From IMG/VR virus record IMGVR_UViG_3300042905_004379, positions 1-23,639 of that record: a DNA stretch of 23,639 nt; one strand, 5' to 3'. The notes below the pieces were generated by a model, which was given only the letters and a program-made list of their open reading frames with translations, did not search any database and was not told the origin of the DNA. The first letter of the stretch is position 1, and every line of letters begins with the position of its first letter. Shown here piece by piece: positions 16,928 to 23,348 of this stretch. The position numbers were made by a program, and so were the translations under genes. This DNA is from a virus.

Positions 16928-17000
16928 CTAGTTTATTTAATTCTAGTTAATTTAACTAGTTTTTTTATTTAATTATTTAATACTAGTTCTTTAATACTAG
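16928..17000 (-). repeat. AACTAG tandem-like repeat array (about 14-bp period) in the tube leader
   Basis: Five CTAG cores start at 16928, 16943, 16956, 16983 and 16997, a spacing of 15, 13, 27 and 14 nt. The missing copy near 16970 is replaced by degenerate AT sequence. In the coding orientation the unit is about AACTAGTATTAA with 2-3 extra bases. The two copies nearest the HAD-like gene are almost identical, and the middle two form a palindrome (CTAGTTAA T TTAACTAG). The array begins directly at the HAD stop codon. It contains no reading frame. It may bind a regulatory protein or be a structured leader; function is unknown. Confidence 0.65.
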
Positions 17001-17831
17001 TTAATATTCTTTTTTTATTCCTCCTGCGGTTGAATAAGTTTTTACAATATTGTCTTCTTTGTCTTTGAAGTGTTTTTTCATAACCTCCACGTTTCGAACA
17101 TCATCGTCTGAAAACCCAATTGTTGGTTTTGACGGAACAAAATTATTACTTACGTCTTTTTTAAGGAACGCCTTTTTATCTATTTTTGAAGAGATGTCTT
17201 TAATATAGTCCACAAATTTATCCATCGCACGAACTTTTGCCTCCTCAGGATTTGCAGCCCCCTCAGGGTCGTTATAAGAAACCGGATGGAATCTAGACAT
17301 ATCTAAATAAGTTTTGATTAACTCATCGTCACTCATCTCATCATCTCCGGAAATACTTCTATATTTTTTTAAATTTTTAATTAACTCATCTTTATCAATA
17401 CCATTAAACCCTTCGATAATGTAATTATAAACGGCTTGTTTTAAGGTATTAGGATTGTGTCCACGAGCAGTTATTATGGAAAAGATAGAACCTCCGTTAA
17501 TCGCCTCTCTAAAGTCGTCAAACGCTGGTCCAAGTTTTGCTCTCATTGAGTCAATCAAAAAGTTTTTATCTCCCGGTGTTTGAAAGTTTTTAAAAGGTTC
17601 TTCACCATATCCAACAACAGTCTCACCATTATACTCAAAAGGTTCTTTATCTAATTGATGTCTGTATTCCGCAAAATCATCAGTACTCATACCGATTTCA
17701 TCACCGTTTTCAGTTTTAACCATAATTTTGGTTGGCATATGAACTATGTTATCATCCCAATCAAACGCATAATATTTCATATCAGGTGTACCCTTATCGT
17801 CAATTCCTTCTTTTAATGTATTTCTTTTCAT
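17001..17831 (-). CDS. HAD-superfamily phosphatase-like protein (276 aa)
   Basis: Three HAD motifs are visible: motif I YYAFDWDDNIV with the DxD pair at Asp24/Asp26, motif II IITARG at about residues 117-122, and a terminal acidic motif IGFSDDDVRNVEV at about 237-250. A lysine for motif III is probably near residue 205. It is therefore likely a phosphatase or phosphotransferase; the substrate is unknown. The core begins at about residue 19. The first 18 residues (MKRNTLKEGIDDKGTPDM) look like an added tag, and Met18 is a possible alternative start. The C-terminus ends TAGGIKKEY, sharing TAGGIK with the 74-residue protein. The gene lies between sheath and tube, 11 nt after a GC-rich hairpin, so its expression should be far below theirs. 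Confidence 0.72.
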   Translation of the reverse strand: MKRNTLKEGIDDKGTPDMKYYAFDWDDNIVHMPTKIMVKTENGDEIGMSTDDFAEYRHQLDKEPFEYNGETVVGYGEEPFKNFQTPGDKNFLIDSMRAKLGPAFDDFREAINGGSIFSIITARGHNPNTLKQAVYNYIIEGFNGIDKDELIKNLKKYRSISGDDEMSDDELIKTYLDMSRFHPVSYNDPEGAANPEEAKVRAMDKFVDYIKDISSKIDKKAFLKKDVSNNFVPSKPTIGFSDDDVRNVEVMKKHFKDKEDNIVKTYSTAGGIKKEY

Positions 17832-17842
17832 AATTGGCTAAA

Positions 17843-17864
17843 AAGTGGGGACGTGTCCCCACTT
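17843..17864 (-). terminator. GC-rich hairpin terminator after the sheath gene
   Basis: An inverted repeat (AAGTGGGGAC / GTCCCCACTT) with only 2 nt at its centre, practically an 8-bp stem with a 6-nt loop, is followed on the minus strand by TTTTTAG. It lies 10 nt after the sheath stop and 11 nt before the HAD-like ATG. It is much richer in G+C than its surroundings. It probably ends most sheath transcripts. Confidence 0.72.
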
Positions 17865-17874
17865 ATGGTTTTTA

Positions 17875-20800
17875 TTAAATATTCTCGAACGAAGCTCCTG
17901 TTGGAGTGATAAAGAATTCAATGTCTATAAACTCTAACGCTTTCGTCGGTTTCAAGTAAATTTTACCTGTTAAAGTATTTCTATCTAAATCCTCAGGTGA
18001 AGATGATACAGTTACACGGAAATCGTATAAACCTCGGTCTCTTCTAATTGAGTCTAAGATAGGGTTAACACTATCCAAGAATTGTTGTCTAACAACTTGG
18101 TCGTTTTGTTCGAACAATAATCTTACTGCCACCGCTGAAATTAATTTACGAGCTTGAAGTAATAATCTTCTTACGTTCAATCTGTTAAGTGCTGTGTCAG
18201 CAATTTGTAATGTTTTATTACCCCAAATAACCGTACCAACATCAGAGAAAGTTGCGATAGGGTTAATTCTACCTTGGTAAAGTGTGTCTCTGTCTTCTTG
18301 AGTTAATTTAACTCTCGCTTTAATTGAATTTACAAGACCTCTAGTGTAACCCGCAGATGCGAACCAAGGGAATGCAATATTATCAGTTAATGCTAAGTTT
18401 CTACAAACCTCACCTGTTGCAGGTAAATAAATTTGTGTATTATTAACAGTATCTCTTGTTAAAATCCAAGGATAGTAAGTAGCAGTATAGTTAGAGTCAA
18501 TTCCTGTGTTGTCTAAGTTATCAACAGCCTCTTGAGAATAAATAATGTCTTGTGGATTAGTTGCGTCCGGTGTATACATATTATAATCAGGTGTTGTTGT
18601 AATATAAACTGAGTCAGCTCTTTGAAACTGAATCATGTCAATCGCCTCTTCACATAAGTTAGAGTTATTAATATAATCAATACTTGAAGTTGCAAACACA
18701 TTAATGTTTGTTGCCTCAGGATTTGAGAATGTTAAAATACCAAGTAAGTAAGCGTAATAATCAGTATTTGCAAAATCTTGAGTATTGTTAGCGACTGTGA
18801 TTCTCTTAAATAAACCTTGACCCGTAGCATTAGGATATCTCGTAGAAGACGATGCTCCTGCTAAGAATCCTGATTGACCTAATTGGAATCTATCTTGATT
18901 TGTTCTAAACTCTCTATAGATATCCCATCCATCAAATCCACCTGCAAAACATACAGTATATTTTCTTGAATAAATGAAATAGTATGGGTTCTCTTGAGTT
19001 TCAGGGTCATTTCTAAATTCAGCAATACCACATTCAAACGCTGTTTGACCACTTGTTAATGAACTATTTGTAATAGTAACAACTGTAGCTCCTGAGTCCA
19101 TGTGGAAACCTTTACTAACATAATTCCAAGCAGCTCCTTCAATTGGTTGAGGTGCAATAACCCAAGATTGTGGGTTTTGTCTACCTTTATAAGTTAAGAA
19201 TGACTCATCAATACCATATTGTGTTGAGAAACCTAAGTAAGTTCTTCTAACAATATCTCCTGGAGATTCAACTAAATTTGAACCACCTGTTGCAGCCCCA
19301 AATGGTGGGTTTGCAATTGTTTCGCCAGGGAAATAATATTTTGTTTTGAATTTTGGAACCGGAGATGGGTTTAAAACATTAGCGTACTCTCTTTGAGTAT
19401 ACCCTTCAAATCCACAAGGAAGTGCATCTATCGGTGCCTCATCAGCCATCTCAATCATTACATATTTCGAAATTAATGCGTACTCACCATTAGTTGAACC
19501 TATTTTCTTAGCAACGAAGTTGTTAGAGAATGGGTCCATATTACAGTTAGTGAATTTCTCAATAACAACTGGGTTAGAATCCGTGTCAAAGAAATTTCTT
19601 ACCAATACATCAAATGTCATATTGTTATATGATAAATTAGCAATTGATACTTTAACTTCTAAATTCGCAGCATCCCCATCAGAGATTGAAACAAATTTAA
19701 ATAATTTATAAACTTTATTACCTCTTAATTCAGAAACTAAGAATGGTGTAACCGGTGATTGATATTGGTTAACATTGTACGCAATTGATGAAGTGTTTTC
19801 ACTTCTAGCTTCAGGTAACGCAACCAATTCAGGATTAATACCTCTAATATATCCTTGATTATAAGCGTAAGCCAATGAACCCGGATAAATTTCTTCAACA
19901 AATAAAGGAACTTCATTTCTTGATTTTCCAAAGTTATCAACACCTAATACTTTAGTGATGAATTTTGAAGACGCTGCAGATAAATTAGTTTCAAACGTAA
20001 AGTTATCTCCGTCTTTAGTTACACCTGATAAACCAAATGATGCATAAGGGTCTTTATCAATATTAGAATATTGGTCAGTGTTTAATAATAACACATTATT
20101 TTCGTCATTGACTTCATAAACAGGTCCGTGATTATCGCTAGTTGAACTATTAACATATAATGAGATACCTCTTGAACGAAGTGTTGCAACAACCATGTTA
20201 TTGTATTCAGTATATGCAGTACCAATAAAACTATAGTATTCCCCCGAAATTGTTCCTGAGAAACTATCAGTTACACCAGTAACGATTGAGTCAAACACAT
20301 AATCAAATGAATAACCTGAGTAAGCATTTCCTGTAAAGTTGTTAAAGTTTGCGTAGAACCAAGAATCATTGTCAGATGCAGATAAATCATTGTCCGCTAA
20401 ATCAAGACTATCAACACCATACGCATTTACAATTGTACCGTATTGAGTAATTAAATTCCAATAATCAGGTTCCGGAATCGGTCCGTAAGCAACTGCAGTA
20501 GTTGCAGATAATGACGGGTCTCCAACAATATCTAAAATTGTGTTTGTTATATCATTATTATATGTAGAAGCACTACCATCTGATAATCTATATTGTGTGT
20601 TAAAGTTTGCTTGAACCGCCGCTGGAAACGAACCGCTAACAAAGTTAACAGTACCCGCACTTGTTGAACCTGTAAAAGATACAGACCAAGAAGTTGCACC
20701 GGTTGGATTTTGGATTACTGTTGTAGGGTCTACATTTGCAGTAACTCTAATACTCCAAGACGGACCAGCATCATATCCTGACAATCCTAAGATTCTTGTC

Positions 20801-21087
20801 ACGAACAACTGATTCGATTGTTGTAAGTACGATTTAGCGATGTAAGCCGCTTCATATTTAGGGATTTGTGTGTTAACAAATTTAGTTGGTTCTGTTCCTC
20901 CGAAAAAGGATTGGAACTCATCGTAGTTTGTTATGAATACCGGTTCAAAAGCTGGACCTCTTAAAGTCTCACCAACTAAACCTAGGGTAGTAACACCCAC
21001 ACTTTGTGCTACGAATGATAAGTCAGTTTCAGAAGTGTATACCCCCGGTGAAACGAAAACTTTTTGATTTGCTTGTGCTGTTGCCAT
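17875..21087 (-). CDS. Contractile tail sheath protein, T4 gp18-like (1070 aa)
   Basis: This is the major contractile sheath subunit. The N-terminus has the hallmark VFVSPGVYTSETDLSFVAQS followed by LGLVGETLRGPAFEPVFI. The C-terminal 250 residues carry the conserved sheath core: YYPWILTRDT, then FPWFASAGYTRGLVNSIKAR, INPIATFSDVGTVIWGNKTL, LNRLNVRRLLLQARKLI, and finally a strand with IYLKPTKALEFIDIEFFITP. At 1070 residues it is far longer than T4 gp18 (659). The extra length is a beta-rich Ser/Thr/Asn/Tyr insertion at about residues 110-700, probably domains exposed on the outside of the tail. The leader contains a TATTTATC element 33 nt before the ATG, and a strong hairpin follows the stop. 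Identification is secure; only the nature of the insertion is uncertain. Confidence 0.95.
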   Translation of the reverse strand: MATAQANQKVFVSPGVYTSETDLSFVAQSVGVTTLGLVGETLRGPAFEPVFITNYDEFQSFFGGTEPTKFVNTQIPKYEAAYIAKSYLQQSNQLFVTRILGLSGYDAGPSWSIRVTANVDPTTVIQNPTGATSWSVSFTGSTSAGTVNFVSGSFPAAVQANFNTQYRLSDGSASTYNNDITNTILDIVGDPSLSATTAVAYGPIPEPDYWNLITQYGTIVNAYGVDSLDLADNDLSASDNDSWFYANFNNFTGNAYSGYSFDYVFDSIVTGVTDSFSGTISGEYYSFIGTAYTEYNNMVVATLRSRGISLYVNSSTSDNHGPVYEVNDENNVLLLNTDQYSNIDKDPYASFGLSGVTKDGDNFTFETNLSAASSKFITKVLGVDNFGKSRNEVPLFVEEIYPGSLAYAYNQGYIRGINPELVALPEARSENTSSIAYNVNQYQSPVTPFLVSELRGNKVYKLFKFVSISDGDAANLEVKVSIANLSYNNMTFDVLVRNFFDTDSNPVVIEKFTNCNMDPFSNNFVAKKIGSTNGEYALISKYVMIEMADEAPIDALPCGFEGYTQREYANVLNPSPVPKFKTKYYFPGETIANPPFGAATGGSNLVESPGDIVRRTYLGFSTQYGIDESFLTYKGRQNPQSWVIAPQPIEGAAWNYVSKGFHMDSGATVVTITNSSLTSGQTAFECGIAEFRNDPETQENPYYFIYSRKYTVCFAGGFDGWDIYREFRTNQDRFQLGQSGFLAGASSSTRYPNATGQGLFKRITVANNTQDFANTDYYAYLLGILTFSNPEATNINVFATSSIDYINNSNLCEEAIDMIQFQRADSVYITTTPDYNMYTPDATNPQDIIYSQEAVDNLDNTGIDSNYTATYYPWILTRDTVNNTQIYLPATGEVCRNLALTDNIAFPWFASAGYTRGLVNSIKARVKLTQEDRDTLYQGRINPIATFSDVGTVIWGNKTLQIADTALNRLNVRRLLLQARKLISAVAVRLLFEQNDQVVRQQFLDSVNPILDSIRRDRGLYDFRVTVSSSPEDLDRNTLTGKIYLKPTKALEFIDIEFFITPTGASFENI

Positions 21088-21120
21088 TATCTAATTATTC
21101 TATTGCAGATTTATTTTATA

Positions 21121-21128
21121 GATAAATA
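21121..21128 (-). promoter_or_regulatory. TATTTATC element upstream of the sheath gene
   Basis: The coding strand reads TATTTATCTATAAAATAAA, with its core 33 nt before the sheath ATG. It overlaps an inverted repeat (21126-21141) in the region shared with the divergent small gene. It is a candidate late promoter for the sheath. Confidence 0.45.
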
Positions 21129-21176
21129 TTCAATAGAATATCAAAAAACTTTACTTTTAGATATGTATTTGTAAAG
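21126..21176. promoter_or_regulatory. Divergent control region with two inverted repeats
   Basis: Two inverted repeats lie between the sheath and the plus-strand gene: ATATTC-AATA-GAATAT at 21126-21141, and CTTTAC...GTAAAG at 21149-21154 and 21171-21176. The first overlaps the candidate sheath promoter element. They could be operators for the neighbouring ribbon-helix-helix-like protein. In DNA this AT-rich, short repeats also arise by chance. Confidence 0.3.
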
Positions 21177-21207
21177 AGTATGAATAAATTCTACCTTTTT
21201 TCTACCT

Positions 21208-21369
21208 ATGAAACAGACAAAAGAAATCAAGAATATTAAAATTGACCCCGCCATCCACGACATACTGAAAAAGTACTGTGAAAAGCGAGGATTAAAAATT
21301 TATAAGTTTTTGGAAAAATTAATCGTAGAAACCTGTAAAGAGAAGAAAGATATCTACGGAGAGGATTAA
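21208..21369 (+). CDS. Small ribbon-helix-helix-like DNA-binding protein (53 aa)
   Basis: This 53-residue protein is the only plus-strand gene in the window. It begins MKQTKEIKNIKIDPAIHDIL and continues KKYCEKRGLKIYKFLEKLI. One beta strand (EIKNIKID) followed by two helices (PAIHDILKKYCEKRG and KIYKFLEKLIVETCKEK) is the layout of Arc/MetJ-type ribbon-helix-helix regulators. It is rich in lysine. Its ATG follows a pyrimidine-rich leader with no Shine-Dalgarno. Its stop overlaps the convergent gp15-like gene by 4 nt. It is divergent from the sheath gene and separated from it by about 120 nt containing two inverted repeats. It is probably a transcriptional regulator, perhaps of itself or of the late tail genes; the target is inferred. 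Confidence 0.6.
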   Translation: MKQTKEIKNIKIDPAIHDILKKYCEKRGLKIYKFLEKLIVETCKEKKDIYGED

Positions 21370-22406
21370 ACTAATAGGTTATCGAACTGTATCGACGCCT
21401 CTTTAGTGTCATCAGTTTTAACAACATCAATACGTAAAATATCGTTAGTTGTTATCTGAATATTTTGAACATCGGTACCAAAATAATCACCGTTAATGTA
21501 AACATCAAAAGAGTCCACATTAGTCCAAGTCCCAAAAGAAAGATTTGCGGTGTAGGCAACAATATCACTTAAAGTTTCGTTCCCAACAACAAACAAATAA
21601 TTCTCCAAAAATTCATTTGGATTTTCTAATGTTTTATTTTTCTTACCAACATTTCCGGCACCTGTCAATTCCATAAGTTGAGTCACCCTCGCAATTGCAG
21701 GTTTAACCTCAAACTCTTCTTCATCAATTAGATAACCTAACATGGTAAAGTCATAACTTTGAACATAATACTTTCTTGAATCCAAACTCATTTGTGATTC
21801 GTCTGAAACATTATTCATTATAATTGGAACGTATTGACCTTTGATAAAAGTATATGCCTGTCTTGATGAGAATTTTTGCATTATTATTTTATTCAACTGA
21901 TTAAGTTCTCTCATACGATTACAAATAATCTTTACACTATAATTGATGTCTACCGGAACCGGTTGAGGTATTGTGTAGATATCCATTCCCTGTTCGTTTC
22001 CGTTCCAAGTTGGAACTGATGCGTAGTAGAATTGTTTTCTATCAGGGATTGTGTATTGTAATGAAGGATTGGTACCGAATTTAACTTCAGGACTTCTAAC
22101 CACTGTAATAAAGGGCGGGGAAGGATTATAATCCAAATCCACAAATAACGCAGTCTCAACGTATTGAGTCCAGTTTTGTGTTGTAATGATAATATCCACC
22201 ATTGGAACCACTTTTCCTGCGGTAATAACCTCCAAATCATTTTTAACAAAATCTAACATTCCTCTATCTAAATCGGCGTGTAGTACTGATTTAGGAAGAT
22301 ATGTTCCGTCTTTATTAATATATTCCAATAGTTGTTCCCTACGAGCAGACAATGTCTTCTGTGGGACTAATGGTAATGTTGGTATAACTTTCTTTGGTAA
22401 TGGCAT
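21366..22406 (-). CDS. Tail completion / sheath stabiliser protein, T4 gp15-like (346 aa)
   Basis: Probably the tail terminator that caps the finished tail and joins it to the head. The central region (PQPVPVDINYSVKIICNRMR, LNQLNKIIMQKF, YTFIKGQYVPIIMNNV, then KYYVQSYDFTMLGYLIDEEE) follows the order of the T4 gp15 core: a strand pairing with partner subunits, a long helix, then strands ending in a GYLID-type segment. An N-terminal extension of about 100 residues and a beta-rich C-terminal addition of about 95 residues (LENYLFVVGNETLSDIVAYT onward) make it longer than T4 gp15 (272). Its position just before the sheath is as in T4 (15 before 18). Its start follows the zinc-ribbon gene by a single base. 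A neck protein is the main alternative. Confidence 0.55.
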   Translation of the reverse strand: MPLPKKVIPTLPLVPQKTLSARREQLLEYINKDGTYLPKSVLHADLDRGMLDFVKNDLEVITAGKVVPMVDIIITTQNWTQYVETALFVDLDYNPSPPFITVVRSPEVKFGTNPSLQYTIPDRKQFYYASVPTWNGNEQGMDIYTIPQPVPVDINYSVKIICNRMRELNQLNKIIMQKFSSRQAYTFIKGQYVPIIMNNVSDESQMSLDSRKYYVQSYDFTMLGYLIDEEEFEVKPAIARVTQLMELTGAGNVGKKNKTLENPNEFLENYLFVVGNETLSDIVAYTANLSFGTWTNVDSFDVYINGDYFGTDVQNIQITTNDILRIDVVKTDDTKEASIQFDNLLV

Positions 22407-22407
22407 T

Positions 22408-22944
22408 TTATTTCTTAACTACAAATAATTTATTTTGTGAATTTATCATATCTACTTCAGTGGCACTATAAATTGGTTCTCCACTTGATTTGTAAACAAA
22501 TGAATCATACTTGTATGGGTTATAGGTAATAATCATATCTGATGACGGGTCCGGAATATTATCACAAGGATATTCACAGAAATCCATTAAATCACCAATA
22601 ACAAACGCATGGACATTCTTTGATTTTTCTGAACGAACTCTGTCTTTTCCACCTTTTCTAACTCTAAACTCAACATCCCCTAATTTAACATAATCAGCGT
22701 GCATTATAACTTTAGATTTATATGTTACTGAAAAAGTATGTTTGTGAAGGTTATAATAAACCATAACTCTTTTTCCAATATGACTTTCTTCTGAGTTATC
22801 GTGTCCACATTTATGACAAATGTATGGGTCGTCACCACCATCGGCTAAATCCCATGACCAACCACACTCATCACAAATTACTTTATCTTTTGTGACAATT
22901 TCAAATATTCTTCTTAATTGAGATTCTTTAACTAATACTTTCAT
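22408..22944 (-). CDS. Zinc-ribbon protein with conserved phage C-terminal domain (178 aa)
   Basis: Three parts are visible. Residues 1-20 are a tag (MKVLVKESQLRRIFEIVTKD) that aligns position by position with the start of the next-upstream protein (MEYVIKESKL). Residues 22-50 are a zinc ribbon with two CxxC knuckles (Cys24/27 and Cys43/46; CDECGWSWDLADGG and CHKCGHDN). Residues about 55-110 (VMVYYNLHKHTFSV, then RSEKSKNVHAFVIGDL) match a domain I recognise from hypothetical phage proteins of unknown function. I chose the ATG at 22944 rather than the GTG at 22947 because it aligns the two tags; it lies 2 nt after the upstream stop. The protein may bind nucleic acid or act in structure. Function is not established. 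Confidence 0.65.
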   Translation of the reverse strand: MKVLVKESQLRRIFEIVTKDKVICDECGWSWDLADGGDDPYICHKCGHDNSEESHIGKRVMVYYNLHKHTFSVTYKSKVIMHADYVKLGDVEFRVRKGGKDRVRSEKSKNVHAFVIGDLMDFCEYPCDNIPDPSSDMIITYNPYKYDSFVYKSSGEPIYSATEVDMINSQNKLFVVKK

Positions 22945-22946
22945 CA

Positions 22947-23348
22947 CTAATAATGCGTTGATACCGATTTAACCGGTAATTTAAAATTATCTTGAACCCA
23001 TTTTTTCATAGGTTCGACCCAATGGTCATCAAACATAGTGTCTAAATGCTCACCATATTTACCCATAACTTCTAATATTGGCGCTTGATTTCTAAACGAT
23101 TTAGTTGACGGTCCATTTTCATAATAATCCACATCAAAATAATAAAAAACTATGTCAGTATCATCTTCCCCATTCCATTCACCTTTAAAGAACATTAAAA
23201 AATTTTCATCATCCTTATCAATATCCTCATAACCATCTTCGTCAGAACCAATCCCATAAACCCAATCAATTTCGTTTGGGTTTAGATAACTATCAAGATA
23301 CTGATAGATTGCGTTAAATAATTTACTCTCTTTTATTACATATTCCAT
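22947..23348 (-). CDS. Acidic hypothetical protein, tandem paralog of the right-edge gene (133 aa)
   Basis: A small, strongly acidic protein of unknown function. The N-terminus (MEYVIKESKLFNAIYQYLDS) is a predicted helix with an IKES motif shared with the zinc-ribbon protein downstream. A run of Asp and Glu follows. The C-terminal half (STKSFRNQAPILEV, then HWVEPMKKWVQDNFKLPVKS) is closely similar to the gene at the right edge, so the two arose by tandem duplication. Its ATG overlaps the paralog's stop by one base (TAATG), and its TAG stop is 2 nt before the next ATG, so the three genes form a coupled cluster. There are no catalytic motifs, membrane segments or signal peptide. Confidence 0.65.
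   Translation of the reverse strand: MEYVIKESKLFNAIYQYLDSYLNPNEIDWVYGIGSDEDGYEDIDKDDENFLMFFKGEWNGEDDTDIVFYYFDVDYYENGPSTKSFRNQAPILEVMGKYGEHLDTMFDDHWVEPMKKWVQDNFKLPVKSVSTHY

Noticed and set aside
16943-16966. CTAGTTAA-T-TTAACTAG followed by seven Ts as a plus-strand terminator
   Set aside because: No plus-strand gene leads into it, the stem has only two G/C pairs with almost no loop, and the same words recur as part of the repeat array.
405-21128. TATAAATA on the plus strand as classical T4 late promoters
   Set aside because: The match to the T4 consensus is on the strand opposite to the genes, so it would drive antisense transcription into upstream genes. The coding-strand reading TATTTATA is the consistent one.
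22945-22947. GTG start for the zinc-ribbon gene, overlapping the upstream TAG
   Set aside because: The ATG directly after it gives an N-terminus that aligns exactly with the neighbouring tag and is the stronger start codon.
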